Shown: positions 15,978-25,298, counted from the first letter of the stretch. The stretch is 64,000 nt of DNA from Rhodospirillaceae bacterium (GCA_002722055.1 PBKD01000007.1:62001-126000), one strand, 5' to 3'. Notes: a model not told the origin generated them from the letters alone. Program-made: numbers and translations.

Positions 15978-18900
15978 TTAAACTGCTTCCTTCATATCAG
16001 AAGCTCTTTCAAGGTCTACTGAGACTAGTTGAGATACGCCTTTCTCTTCCATAGTTACCCCGTATAATCTGTTCATTCTAGACATTGTTATTGTGTTATG
16101 TGTGATTATGAGAAATCTTGTTTTTAAATTATCTATTATTCTTTCTATCAAGTCACAAAATTTATGAACATTTGAATCATCTAGTGGCGCATCAACTTCA
16201 TCAAGCACACAAATAGGAGCAGGGTTAGTTTTGAATACCGCAAAAAGAAGTGCAATTGCTGCTAGTGCTTGCTCTCCCCCTGACAATAAAGACATAGACT
16301 GAAGTTTTTTTCCCGGTGGACTTACCATTATCTCTAAGCCTGCTTCTAATGGATCCTCAGATTCGACCAGCTTCAGGTGAGCTTTTCCTCCATCGAATAA
16401 TGTTACAAAAAATTCTTTAAAATAATTATTAACAGATTCAAAAGATTTGGTCATCCTTTCTCTTCCTTCTTTATTAAGATCACTAATCCCTCTTCTTAAT
16501 CTCGAAATTGCACCTAATAAATCACTTTTTTCAGAATTCAAAGTATTAAGTTGCTCCAAGGTTTCTTCGGTTTCAATATCTGCACGCAAATTAACTGGAC
16601 CCATCCTCTCTCTTTCATTCCTCAATCTAGTAATTTTTAACTCAATATCTTCTACTAAAGGCATATCTTTATTTTTGTCAAATTCAGATTTACTAAGAGC
16701 CTCCTGAGGTTCACAGTCTAGCTTTTCACGGATAGATTGCACAATAGATTGTAAATTTTGAGTTGCCAGTTCAACTACAGATTGCTCTTTTACTCTTTCT
16801 TCTCTCGACTGAGAAAGTTTTATTTGTGCTTCTTTGGATTGCTTCTCTGCTTGAAGGAGTTCTTTTTCAATTTCATTTAAATTATCACTAGTCTCACGTT
16901 TTTTTGCCTCAGCATGTTCTATTTTAGTCATTAACTCATCACGAGCTATTGAAATTATCTCTGGGTTTGACTGTAAATCTTCAATATCATTTATAGTTGA
17001 ATAATTTTTTTCTTTTAATTTTGATAAGTATTTTTCTATCTCAACTTTTTTATTATTAATAGTCATTAATTCATTTTCTATTTGTTCTAGTCTAACTGAA
17101 TTAGACCTAGACTCATGTTCAATTTGAATTTGATGATTCTCAATTTCTCTTAATGACTTATTAATATTTTTTAGTTTTTCCTGAACATTGCTCATTTTAG
17201 TTATAGATTTCAATTTATCATTATGCTGATCTTTTTTAAAATTATCTGATTCTGGTTTGTAATTAATTATTTGCTCTAAATTATCTAGTCCTGTTTTTCC
17301 TTTTATAAGCTCTGATTGGTATAAATTAATTATCTCTCTATTTTTCTCTATTTCGTCAATAATTAATCCTACATTATTTTGTGCGATTTCTTCTTCACGA
17401 TGAGCTGTATTAGTTAATACTTCTGCTTGTGAAAATAAATTATTTTTTTCCTGTAATATTTCATTAGCGTTTTTTAGGTTACTCTTTAATTCTTTAAGTT
17501 TGTTTAATTGATTAAGTCTATCAGCAGATGAAATATTTGACTTCTCAGAGGATACAAAGCCATCCCACCTCCAAACAAAACCGTCTTTATTTACAATTCT
17601 TTGGCCTTGTTTTAATTCTTCAATTACTTTATCAGGAGCAATCCCCTCAATTAAACCTATTTGAGATAATCTTCTATTCAGTACATCTGGACCTTGTACA
17701 TAATTACTTAATGGGTCAACCTCCTTGGGTAAAGCTGGAGGGTTTTCGTACTCTGGGAGACTTAGCCAATATGCGGTCGCACCTTCATCAGTTGCTGCAT
17801 TTAAATCATCACCAATTGCAGCTCCAAGGGCTTTCTCATACCCAGGCCTAACTGACACGGAGTCAATTATTTTAGGCCATAGGTCATCTTCTCCAATATT
17901 TAAAAATTCAGATAGTGTATTAATCTCTGCCTCTAGTGCTGTTACTTTTGACTCAACATTCGCTAGATTATCTCTTGCTAATTGCCTATTTGCAAAAGCC
18001 CTACTTCTGTTTTCACTTGCTTTTATGGCTTCACTCCTTGCTACTGATACTTTCTCAGATAGTTCCTCGTTTATAACAGATGTAATTTCTTGAGATACCA
18101 CTTGTAGTTTTTCTTCTGCCTGTTCTTTTTCAGAATTAAGTTCAAAAATCTTTTTTGCTATTTCTTGTTTTTTTTCATTTTCTTGATTTTTAAATTCATT
18201 TATTTTTAGTCTTTCATTAATTATTAAACCTCTTGACGTATTTAATTCTTGAAGGTTTTTTTCTTCACGGTAAATATCATCCTTGATTTCTGAAAGTCTT
18301 TGTTTATTTCTATCTAAATCGATCTTACTTCTCTCTTCTTTGTCTAAGAGTTTGTCTCTTTCAACATATAGCCTTTGTACGGTAGCTGCGGATTCTGCAG
18401 CTAATTCTCTTGATTTTGAAATCGTAGTTGTGATTTTTTCGTAGTCAGTTGATTTTTTTTCAGCTTCAGAGGTAAGTGCGGTGACTTTATTATTAGACGA
18501 AGAAAATGCTAATTCAGAATCTTTAAGTCTTTCAGCGGCATCTAACCATTTAAGATGAAGAATTAGGGCTTCAGCTTTTCTAATATGTCCAGAAATATTT
18601 CTATACCTATTTGCTTGTCGAGATTGTCTTTTCAAACTTTTAATTTGCGACTCAAGTGTTTCTAGAACGTCTTCTACTCTATCAAGATTAGTTTCGGCTG
18701 CTTTAAGTCTCAATTCAGCTTCATGTCTTCTAGAGTGAAGCCCTTTAATACCTGCAGCTTCTTCAAGGATTGATCTTCTCTCTTGAGGTTTAGAGTTAAT
18801 GATTGAGCCAATCTTCCCTTGCCCTACTAAAGCAGTTGATTGTGAGCCTATATTTTCGTCAGCAAATAAAAGTTGTAAGTCCCTTGCTCTTACATCTTTT

Positions 18901-19232
18901 CCATTTATGAGATATCTAGAACCTAATTCTCTCTCTATTCTTCTTGAAACGACAACTTCATCATTTCCATCATTATCGGCCAAAAATAGTTGCACTTCTG
19001 CCAAGTTTCTGGAAGGCCTTCTGTCTGTTCCATTAAAAATGACATCGTCCATTTCTGAACCGCGTATTCTTTTGGCAGAAGATTCTCCCATAACCCATTT
19101 AAGAGATTCAACAATATTTGACTTGCCACAACCATTAGGGCCTACAATGCCAGTTGTGCCTTGAGAAATTTTAAGCTCTGTAGGGTCAACAAATGATTTG
19201 AAACCAGTAATTCTAATTCTTGAAAAATCCAT
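15978..19232 (-). CDS. smc: Chromosome segregation protein SMC
   Basis: Condensin ATPase that compacts and organises the chromosome. The 1084 residues show Walker A GPNGCGKSN (about 32-40), a long coiled coil and a hinge near residues 450-570 (DDLWPKIIDSVSVRPGYEKALGAAIGDDL). A second coil, the ABC signature LLSGGEQALAAIALLFAVF and Walker B PICVLDEVDAPLDDSNV follow. It is somewhat short for SMC (usually about 1150-1190), the arms being the likely place of shortening. It lies 20 bp downstream of the dsbA-like gene, a known alphaproteobacterial pairing. ScpA/ScpB are not in the window. Confidence 0.96.
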   Translation of the reverse strand: MDFSRIRITGFKSFVDPTELKISQGTTGIVGPNGCGKSNIVESLKWVMGESSAKRIRGSEMDDVIFNGTDRRPSRNLAEVQLFLADNDGNDEVVVSRRIERELGSRYLINGKDVRARDLQLLFADENIGSQSTALVGQGKIGSIINSKPQERRSILEEAAGIKGLHSRRHEAELRLKAAETNLDRVEDVLETLESQIKSLKRQSRQANRYRNISGHIRKAEALILHLKWLDAAERLKDSELAFSSSNNKVTALTSEAEKKSTDYEKITTTISKSRELAAESAATVQRLYVERDKLLDKEERSKIDLDRNKQRLSEIKDDIYREEKNLQELNTSRGLIINERLKINEFKNQENEKKQEIAKKIFELNSEKEQAEEKLQVVSQEITSVINEELSEKVSVARSEAIKASENRSRAFANRQLARDNLANVESKVTALEAEINTLSEFLNIGEDDLWPKIIDSVSVRPGYEKALGAAIGDDLNAATDEGATAYWLSLPEYENPPALPKEVDPLSNYVQGPDVLNRRLSQIGLIEGIAPDKVIEELKQGQRIVNKDGFVWRWDGFVSSEKSNISSADRLNQLNKLKELKSNLKNANEILQEKNNLFSQAEVLTNTAHREEEIAQNNVGLIIDEIEKNREIINLYQSELIKGKTGLDNLEQIINYKPESDNFKKDQHNDKLKSITKMSNVQEKLKNINKSLREIENHQIQIEHESRSNSVRLEQIENELMTINNKKVEIEKYLSKLKEKNYSTINDIEDLQSNPEIISIARDELMTKIEHAEAKKRETSDNLNEIEKELLQAEKQSKEAQIKLSQSREERVKEQSVVELATQNLQSIVQSIREKLDCEPQEALSKSEFDKNKDMPLVEDIELKITRLRNERERMGPVNLRADIETEETLEQLNTLNSEKSDLLGAISRLRRGISDLNKEGRERMTKSFESVNNYFKEFFVTLFDGGKAHLKLVESEDPLEAGLEIMVSPPGKKLQSMSLLSGGEQALAAIALLFAVFKTNPAPICVLDEVDAPLDDSNVHKFCDLIERIIDNLKTRFLIITHNTITMSRMNRLYGVTMEEKGVSQLVSVDLERASDMKEAV

Positions 19233-19252
19233 AATTATTTACTCAAATTTTC

Positions 19253-19855
19253 TTATCTATTAATTATTTCATCAACTATTTTTTTAAAAGTCTCTTGGTC
19301 TAACCCACCAGGGTACTGTTTCCCATTAATAATTAGAGTTGGTGTGCTGTTGATATTGTATTTTTCTTCACCTTTCTTTCTCGACAATAAAACCTCATTT
19401 GCAATTTTTTTATTTTCTAGGCAAGAATAAAAATTTTCTTTATTAAGCCCGGCTATAGAAGAAATTTTTTGCAACCCTACTACCGGGTCTTTGGAAGCTA
19501 TCCATGTTTTTTGTTGCTCAAAAAGAAATTTAACAAAACCAAAATATTTTTCTTCGTTATTATTAGCTATACAGTGACTAATTATTGATGCTCGATATGC
19601 AACCCCATCAAGGGGAAAATCCCTAAGAATAAACTTAACTTTAGAAGTTTTAATATATTTTTCATTAATAAAAGGAAAGGTTTCATTGTGAAATTTTGCA
19701 CAATGAGAGCAAGTTAAAGACATATATTCTATAACTTCTACAGGAGAATCATTTGATCCAATAGCAACCCCATCACTTATAGTGTTAGAGCTAGTCTGCA
19801 ATGTAAAAAATAATGTTAAAATAAATGTAAAGCAAATAAGCATTCTTTGTGTCAT
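19253..19855 (-). CDS. DsbA-family periplasmic thiol-disulfide protein
   Basis: Predicted exported thioredoxin-fold oxidoreductase. Residues 1-22 form a signal peptide (MLICFTFILTLFFTLQ region). The active site is CSHC in YMSLTCSHCAKFHNETFP, and NINSTPTLIINGKQYPGG supplies the cis-Pro loop and C-terminal strand. The 200-residue length fits the DsbA/Com1-like thioredoxin_4 family. It probably oxidises or isomerises disulfides in the periplasm. AGGAGG (minus strand, 19862-19867) is an excellent ribosome site, and a good promoter lies just upstream. smc follows after 20 bp. Confidence 0.9.
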   Translation of the reverse strand: MTQRMLICFTFILTLFFTLQTSSNTISDGVAIGSNDSPVEVIEYMSLTCSHCAKFHNETFPFINEKYIKTSKVKFILRDFPLDGVAYRASIISHCIANNNEEKYFGFVKFLFEQQKTWIASKDPVVGLQKISSIAGLNKENFYSCLENKKIANEVLLSRKKGEEKYNINSTPTLIINGKQYPGGLDQETFKKIVDEIINR

Positions 19856-19880
19856 TTAAAACCTCCTATACAACATCTAG

Positions 19881-19909
19881 ATTATACGAATGGATGTTCT
19901 TTGACACAA
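19881..19909 (-). promoter_or_regulatory. Sigma-70-like promoter for dsbA-like gene and smc
   Basis: On the minus strand TTGTGT (19904-19909), a spacer of exactly 17 bases and a perfect TATAAT (19881-19886) lie about 26 bases before the dsbA-like ATG, with AGGAGG between them. This is one of the cleanest promoters in the window and probably also drives smc. Confidence 0.68.
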
Positions 19910-19976
19910 GTCCCAGAATCCTTGACTTTATAATGATATTATATTTTTTTACTTATTATCAAAGATTTTTAATAAA

Positions 19977-20453
19977 TCACTTATTTATTTTGCTAGTTAG
20001 AGCTGTTTGTCCAAGCTTTGCAAGTGCGGAGGAAAGTTCATCAGAATTCAAATTTTCTGTCTTTTTTATTAGTAGTTTATCATATTTATCAAGGTTTTTA
20101 GTTGTATAATAATTTTTTTTAGGTGGTTTTTTTGGAATAGGAGCTTGAAGAAGTGTTAAGGTGCCAATTGCGTTATAGCCAAGGAAAACATTAATTTTTT
20201 CAATTAATTTGTCCTGAATATGTTGTAATTCTAAAGCAAATGCTGGGTCAGTTTTAATAATTAAATTTCCAGGGGAATTTTCATTAGGAAATTTTTTATA
20301 TGTTATCCTATGTGGTATAGTTTTCATCCATATTGTTTGCCCTACAATTAATCTCCACTTAATAGCAATTTCTTTAAATGGCTTTCCTCGGCGTATAAAA
20401 GCTTTAGAGGATGCAATTTCAATTAGTTGGGATAGTTTTTTTATTTTTTTCAT
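19977..20453 (-). CDS. DUF721 (DciA-like) protein
   Basis: Belongs to the DUF721 family; DciA members help load the replicative helicase. The 158 residues show the family core WRLIVGQTIWMKTIPHRITYKK followed by LIIKTDPAFALELQHIQDKLIEKINVFLGYNAIGTLTLLQAP, then a lysine-rich tail. It is encoded between mutY (divergent) and the dsbA-smc pair, a conserved alphaproteobacterial neighbourhood. A role as helicase loader is inferred from the family and not shown here. Confidence 0.8.
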   Translation of the reverse strand: MKKIKKLSQLIEIASSKAFIRRGKPFKEIAIKWRLIVGQTIWMKTIPHRITYKKFPNENSPGNLIIKTDPAFALELQHIQDKLIEKINVFLGYNAIGTLTLLQAPIPKKPPKKNYYTTKNLDKYDKLLIKKTENLNSDELSSALAKLGQTALTSKINK

Positions 20454-20554
20454 TTATTTATGATATCAATTTAATAAAATATATAATCATAATCTTAGAC
20501 ATTGGATGACAATTTGTTAAGCATATTTGTTTAAAGTTCGAAAAATATTGGAAG

Positions 20555-21622
20555 ATGTTAGTGATAAATAATAATACTGAACTTGATATAGAGAAAATGT
20601 CACAAGTGTTGATGAAATGGTATGATGTTAATGCCAGAATACTTCCTTGGAGAAATAAATCAAAAAATTCACCATATCATATATGGATAAGTGAAATTAT
20701 GCTCCAACAAACAACTGTTAAGGCAGTAATACCTAAATTTAAATCATTCATAAAGAGGTGGCCAGACATAAAAAAACTATCTTTAGCATCAATAGACGAA
20801 ATTTTACATGAGTGGCAAGGGCTTGGATATTATACTAGAGCTCATAATATTTTCAGATCAGCATTAATTATAAGTAAAAATTATAATGGCAGACTCCCAA
20901 AAAATATCGATTCTTTGAAGGAATTGCCTGGGATAGGTGATTACACTGCAGGTGCAGTTGCATCTATTGCTTTCTCAATACCTGTCTTGCCAGTAGATGT
21001 AAATATAGAGAGAGTTTTAGCAAGAATTAATGGGTTATTTAAAAACGAAAAAAATTTTAAATCTAAAGTCAATAATGTTGCTAAATTATTCTATGAGTCA
21101 AAAAGACCAGGCGACTTGACTCAAGCATTTATGGATTTTGGTGCAATTATTTGTAAGCCTAATAATCCATTATGTGAGATTTGCCCTTTATCTAAATTTT
21201 GTCTTTCCTTTAGAAAAAAGATTGTAGGTAAGGTTCCTGGTAAGAAATATCTTAAAAGTAGAAAAAAAAGATATGGCGTTGTTTTTTTTGTCATAAACAA
21301 TAAAAATCAAATTCTTTTTAGAAAAAGAAAAAATTCAAAAATTCTTAGAGGTATGATGGAGCTTCCAATGACGCCTTTATCCAAACACAAATGGAATTTA
21401 AATTCTTTAGATCAATACTACCCTATAAAATGTGAGTGGGAGGATAATAATATTTTTGTAAAAGCTCCTATTAGTGGTTTTCAGCTTGAAATAAAAATAT
21501 TATTTTCAAGGATGGGTATTCAGGAAAATGGGGAATGGGTTGCTTTGGATAATATTGGAAGTTATGCTATTCCATCAATTTTCAAAAAAATTATCAATAA
21601 AGTTTTAAAGGAGTTACCGTAG
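20555..21622 (+). CDS. mutY: A/G-specific adenine DNA glycosylase
   Basis: Removes adenine mispaired with 8-oxoguanine. The domain order is complete: catalytic Glu region ISEIMLQQTTVKAV, helix-hairpin-helix LPGIGDYTAGAVASIAF, catalytic Asp in VLPVDVNIERVLAR, and the 4Fe-4S loop with cysteine spacing C-x6-C-x2-C-x5-C (about residues 200-216). A C-terminal NUDIX-like MutT domain (RYGVVFFVINNKNQILFRKRK) reads 8-oxoG. Length is 355, normal for the family. It is transcribed away from the DUF721 gene and converges on ccrM with a 6-bp gap. Confidence 0.96.
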   Translation: MLVINNNTELDIEKMSQVLMKWYDVNARILPWRNKSKNSPYHIWISEIMLQQTTVKAVIPKFKSFIKRWPDIKKLSLASIDEILHEWQGLGYYTRAHNIFRSALIISKNYNGRLPKNIDSLKELPGIGDYTAGAVASIAFSIPVLPVDVNIERVLARINGLFKNEKNFKSKVNNVAKLFYESKRPGDLTQAFMDFGAIICKPNNPLCEICPLSKFCLSFRKKIVGKVPGKKYLKSRKKRYGVVFFVINNKNQILFRKRKNSKILRGMMELPMTPLSKHKWNLNSLDQYYPIKCEWEDNNIFVKAPISGFQLEIKILFSRMGIQENGEWVALDNIGSYAIPSIFKKIINKVLKELP

Positions 21623-21628
21623 CCTCAG

Positions 21629-22732
21629 TTAGGCATTAATTTCATTTCTTAACTTTTCTCTAAAATAATCTATCGGAACAATTTTTTTATCATCGTAATA
21701 ATGCCAAAAATCCCAACCATTACATGAGGTTGATCCAAGAAGAGACGCTCCAACTTTATGAATCGATCCTGATATAGATTTATCTAATAGTAATGTGGTT
21801 AAGCTACCATCAGCTCTAATTTTTGCGAAATATTTTTTTTTATTATCAAATAATATTGTGCCTGGTTTCAGAAGTCCACTTTCGATTATCTGGCCAAATG
21901 GAATTCTGGGCCTAGATTTTTTTGATTCTGTTAAACTCAAAGTTTCACTATCAAAAGAAGATATATTCTTTAATCTTTGCTTGCTTACCATCACATAATT
22001 TATATCTTTTTCAATGCCTATGAATTTTCTGTTTAATCTCTTTGCAACCGAGGCTGTGGTCCCTGAACCTGAAAATGGATCTAAGATTATATCTCCAACT
22101 TTTGTTGATGATAGGATCACTCTTGATAGTAGAGCTTCAGGTTTTTGTGTTGAGTGAGCTTTTTTTCCGTTAATTTTTATTCTTTCACGTCCTCTACATG
22201 TTGGAAGTATCCAGTCAGATCGCATTTGCAACTCATCATTAAGAGATTTCATTGCATTATAATTAAAATTGTAATTTTTATTATTCTTGTTTTTTGATGA
22301 CCATATAAGTGTTTCATGGGCGTTTGTAAATCTTCGACCTCTAAAATTTGGCATTGGATTTGATTTGATCCATATAATATCATTTAGTAACCAAAATCCT
22401 AAATCCTGAAGTTTTGAGCCTATTCTGAATATATTATGGTAAGAACCAATAACCCAAATAGTCCCATTATCTTTTAGAATTCTTTTTGCTTGTTTTAGCC
22501 AACTAATAGTAAATTTATCATAATCATCAAATGATTCAAATTTATCCCAATCTTCGTTAACACCTTTAACTAAAGTATTATTTGGTCTTCTTAGATTATT
22601 ATTGATCTGAAGATTGTATGGAGGGTCAGCAAAGATTAGGTCAATAGAAGTGTCAGGAATATCCTTAAGAATATCAAGGCAGTTACCAGGAATTATTCTA
22701 TTCAAGAAGTTATTTATCTCTATTTTTTCCAT
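21629..22732 (-). CDS. ccrM: CcrM-type adenine-N6 DNA methyltransferase (GANTC)
   Basis: Beta-class methyltransferase. The catalytic motif DPPYNL (about residues 36-41) comes before the AdoMet motif DPFSGSGTT (about 218-226), the beta-class order. The C-terminal 80 residues (LLKPGTILFD to STSCNGWDFWHYY) are the extra domain typical of CcrM, which marks GANTC sites and helps time the alphaproteobacterial cell cycle. GGGGGA precedes the ATG. A 20-bp perfect palindrome lies 52 bp upstream. It converges on mutY and is downstream of rnhB on the same strand. Specificity is inferred from the family. Confidence 0.95.
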   Translation of the reverse strand: MEKIEINNFLNRIIPGNCLDILKDIPDTSIDLIFADPPYNLQINNNLRRPNNTLVKGVNEDWDKFESFDDYDKFTISWLKQAKRILKDNGTIWVIGSYHNIFRIGSKLQDLGFWLLNDIIWIKSNPMPNFRGRRFTNAHETLIWSSKNKNNKNYNFNYNAMKSLNDELQMRSDWILPTCRGRERIKINGKKAHSTQKPEALLSRVILSSTKVGDIILDPFSGSGTTASVAKRLNRKFIGIEKDINYVMVSKQRLKNISSFDSETLSLTESKKSRPRIPFGQIIESGLLKPGTILFDNKKKYFAKIRADGSLTTLLLDKSISGSIHKVGASLLGSTSCNGWDFWHYYDDKKIVPIDYFREKLRNEINA

Positions 22733-22783
22733 AAATCCCCCGAATTTTTTTACTTATCCTTGTGCAGGTTTATGTTTTCGTCA

Positions 22784-22803
22784 AGACACAATATATTGTG
22801 TCT
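22784..22803. promoter_or_regulatory. 20-bp perfect palindrome upstream of ccrM, putative operator
   Basis: AGACACAATATATTGTGTCT is its own reverse complement with no mismatch and no spacer. It lies in the 97-bp gap between rnhB (stop at 22830) and ccrM (start at 22732). On the minus strand it directly abuts a TTGACG -35-like hexamer (22779-22784), although the following -10 is poor. There is no T-run after it on either strand, so it is unlikely to be a terminator. A homodimer-binding operator for ccrM is the favoured reading. Confidence 0.6.
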
Positions 22804-22829
22804 ATTTAGGATAATAATTGAATATAAAG

Positions 22830-23435
22830 TTATTTCTTCTTTAGCGGTTTAAAAGTCAGTCTGTGGTGTGGTGATGGTCCAAATAATGTTAGGCCGAGTC
22901 GGTGCTTAATAGAAGAATATCCAAAATTATTTCCCCAATCATAATTTGGGTAATAGTAGTGAAGTTTTTTAAGATGACGATCTCTTGTAACTTTAGCAAT
23001 TATTGAGGCTGCAGCTATAGAAAGTGACTTTGTATCTCCCTTAACAATCGTAATCTTTTTACAAGGTAATTGAGGTGCCTTATTACCATCTATCAGTGCA
23101 GAACCTGGAAGTTTAGATATTTTCCAGGAAAGATTTAAAAATGATCGACGCATTGCAAGAAGTGTAGCCTGCAAAATATTTAATCTATCAATTTCCTGTG
23201 CAGTTGCCATTGAAACCCCATATGAACTTGTTTGAATAATTTTTTGATACAATTTTTCTCTTGATTTTTGGTTTAACGATTTAGAATCATTAATTCCAGA
23301 TGGGATATTCTCTTTATCAAGTATAACCGATGCGGCATACACTGGACCAGCAAGAGGGCCTCGACCTGCCTCATCAATTCCCACTATGTCTCCATTAATT
23401 GTAGACTCAATATCAAAGTTAGGTTTATTCTTCAT
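22830..23435 (-). CDS. rnhB: Ribonuclease HII
   Basis: Excises ribonucleotides and RNA primers from DNA. The family core is visible: GIDEAGRGPLAGPVYAASV (catalytic D-E pair), GINDSKSLNQKSREKLY, SALIDGNKAPQLP (third acid), KGDTKSLSIAAASIIAKVTRD (fourth acid) and a C-terminal PHHRLTFKP. At 201 residues it is complete. It is transcribed toward ccrM and divergently from a glycosyltransferase gene, as often seen beside ccrM in alphaproteobacteria. Confidence 0.96.
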   Translation of the reverse strand: MKNKPNFDIESTINGDIVGIDEAGRGPLAGPVYAASVILDKENIPSGINDSKSLNQKSREKLYQKIIQTSSYGVSMATAQEIDRLNILQATLLAMRRSFLNLSWKISKLPGSALIDGNKAPQLPCKKITIVKGDTKSLSIAAASIIAKVTRDRHLKKLHYYYPNYDWGNNFGYSSIKHRLGLTLFGPSPHHRLTFKPLKKK

Positions 23436-23494
23436 TAATTTAGTTTTCTGTTTAAATATTAGATTAAAAAAATTAATAATTTTTTGTTAAGTTT

Positions 23495-24166
23495 ATGATT
23501 AAATTAAATATAGTTATTCCTACATTAAATTCTGAAAAAACTCTTTTTAATACCATAAGTCGAGTAGTAGATAAAGCAGAGGTCTATGTGATTGATGGAG
23601 GGTCATCAGATAGTACCAAAGATATTGCAACTAGTTTGAATGCTTTGTTTACAGTAACGAAGCCAAGTAGAGGTCTTCAACTTTCAACGGGAGCAAATTT
23701 AATATATGATGGGTGGATTTTGTTTATCCATTCGGATACCTTTTTAAGCGAAGGTTGGTATGATGAAGTTATAAAGTTTATTCAAAAATCGGATTCTAAA
23801 AAAAAAGCTGGCTATTTTAAATTTAAATTTGATGATAATGGTTTATTTGCAAAGCTAATTGAAGCCTTTGTAGGTTTGCGTTGTAGATTTTTTTCTTTAC
23901 CTTATGGAGATCAATGTCTATTAATTCATAAAAGCCTTTACACAATGGTAGGAGGCTTTAAATCAATATCTTTAATGGAGGATGTAGACTTAATATCTCG
24001 TTTGGATAAAAAAAATTTATATAATATTCCAGTATTTGCGATTACTTCATCTTCTAGATATAAAAAGAGAGGTTACTTGTATAATATAATTAAAAACTTT
24101 TTATGTCTAATAATGTTTAAACTTGGTTTTTCAATTAATCTAATAAAGTTAATTTATGAAAGTTAA
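23495..24166 (+). CDS. Glycosyltransferase family 2 (TIGR04283-like)
   Basis: Predicted sugar transferase of the GT-A fold. It shows LNIVIPTLNSEKTL at the N-terminus, VIDGGSSDSTKDIA, LFIHSDTFL (metal-binding acid) and PYGDQCLLIHKSLYTMVGGFKSISLMEDVDLISRL. These are the markers of the small transferases named TIGR04283, whose genes are regularly next to a TIGR04282 partner, as here. The last 11 bases overlap that partner gene. Substrate unknown. The short hydrophobic C-terminus may associate with the membrane. Confidence 0.85.
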   Translation: MIKLNIVIPTLNSEKTLFNTISRVVDKAEVYVIDGGSSDSTKDIATSLNALFTVTKPSRGLQLSTGANLIYDGWILFIHSDTFLSEGWYDEVIKFIQKSDSKKKAGYFKFKFDDNGLFAKLIEAFVGLRCRFFSLPYGDQCLLIHKSLYTMVGGFKSISLMEDVDLISRLDKKNLYNIPVFAITSSSRYKKRGYLYNIIKNFLCLIMFKLGFSINLIKLIYES

Positions 24167-24764
24167 TAATCATCTTATTATTTTCTCTAAAATTCCGCGT
24201 TATGCTATAGTTAAAAAAAGGCTAGCAAAAGAGATTGGCAACATAGAGGCCCTAAGGTTCTATGATAGCTTACTAAAAAAAAACATAAGAAATTTAGGTG
24301 GGGATACAAGATGGAATTGTTGGCTTGCTTTATCAGATATGAGGGCTAAGTTTAGAAGAGATAAAAGTTGGCGTTGTAAGTTCTTTTTTCAAGGTCATGG
24401 GAGTTTAGGTTCTAAGATGGAGAAATGTTTTAAAACTGTTCCAGATGGGAACACTATACTAGTTGGAGGGGATATCCCTAATTTAGCTAAAGTAAATATA
24501 TCAAACGCTTTTAACAAACTCAGGTTTTATGACCTAGTTCTTGGCCCTTCTTTTGATGGTGGCTTTTGGTTGATTGGTATTAGGGGTAATATGATCTTGA
24601 GAAGAAAAAATATTACCAATCTTTTTGAGTCTGTTAGGTGGTCCTCTGAGCACGCGCTTAGTGATACTATAAAAAATATTACAAATAGAAAATTATGTTT
24701 ATTAAACTATAAAAATGATATTGATACTTATGCAGATTTAAAGATGAGTAAATATTTAACTTAA
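24156..24764 (+). CDS. TIGR04282 / DUF2064 family nucleotidyltransferase-like protein
   Basis: A 202-residue protein of the DUF2064 family, related in fold to CofC-type nucleotidyltransferases. Visible marks are IFSKIPRYAIVKKRLAKEIG (basic N-terminal nucleotide-binding segment), GGDIPNL, and LVLGPSFDGGFWLIGIR. It overlaps the upstream GT2 gene by 11 bases, the standard pairing for TIGR04283/TIGR04282, implying a two-step modification of an unidentified acceptor. It converges with moaB, with three TCTAA repeats in the 12-bp gap and moaB stop. Confidence 0.8.
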   Translation: MKVNNHLIIFSKIPRYAIVKKRLAKEIGNIEALRFYDSLLKKNIRNLGGDTRWNCWLALSDMRAKFRRDKSWRCKFFFQGHGSLGSKMEKCFKTVPDGNTILVGGDIPNLAKVNISNAFNKLRFYDLVLGPSFDGGFWLIGIRGNMILRRKNITNLFESVRWSSEHALSDTIKNITNRKLCLLNYKNDIDTYADLKMSKYLT

Positions 24765-24776
24765 AAATAATCTAAT

Positions 24777-25298
24777 CTAATCTAACCTAGGTATTAGTTC
24801 TATAAAGTTACATGGTTTATGCCGGTTATCGAGTTGAAATTTAAGTATCTCATCCCAAGCGTCTTTACATGCATTTGGTGATCCAGGAACTGAAAAAATG
24901 TATGTATTCCCTGAAACACAGGCAATAGCTCTGGATTGAAGAGTTGAAGTGCCTATTTTTTGATAGCTAATCATTCTGAATAGTTCTCCAAAGCCATCGA
25001 TTATTTTATCAGAGATTAAGCTTATCGCTTCAGGTGTAACATCTCTTTTAGTGATCCCAGTTCCGCCCGTTGTAATAATAATATTTACATCTGGATCGTT
25101 AATCCATGTCTTTAATTTTATAGTAATCTCATCTATTTCATCAATTGCAATTGATCTTGAATACAAGGTGTGGCCTGCTTTTTGAAGTCTATTTACCAAT
25201 AAATCTCCTGACTCATCATTTTTTTCTTCTCTTGAATCTGAAATAGTTAAAATACATATTTTACATGGAATAAATTTTATACTCTCATCGATTGTCAA
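24777..25298 (-). CDS. moaB: Molybdenum cofactor biosynthesis protein B
   Basis: MoaB/MogA-fold protein that binds molybdopterin. The 173 residues show CKICILTISDSREEKNDESGD, IITTGGTGITKRDVTPEA (the pterin-binding loop), DGFGELFRMISYQKIGTSTLQSRAIACV and FSVPGSPNACKDAWDEI. No other Moco gene lies in the window. It is the last gene of a minus-strand series (uracil-DNA glycosylase, lytic transglycosylase, moaB) with short gaps, a conserved alphaproteobacterial order. Confidence 0.92.
   Translation of the reverse strand: MTIDESIKFIPCKICILTISDSREEKNDESGDLLVNRLQKAGHTLYSRSIAIDEIDEITIKLKTWINDPDVNIIITTGGTGITKRDVTPEAISLISDKIIDGFGELFRMISYQKIGTSTLQSRAIACVSGNTYIFSVPGSPNACKDAWDEILKFQLDNRHKPCNFIELIPRLD

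Noticed and set aside
17528-17851. Open frames antisense to smc, including a 107-residue one
   Set aside because: Long antisense frames are expected over a 3.2-kb coiled-coil gene. They lack ribosome sites and show no domain, while smc motifs are intact.
24765-24785. Three tandem TCTAA pentamers at the 3' ends of the DUF2064 gene and moaB
   Set aside because: Too few copies to call a functional repeat. Simple slippage in AT-rich DNA explains it, and no hairpin with a T-run forms.
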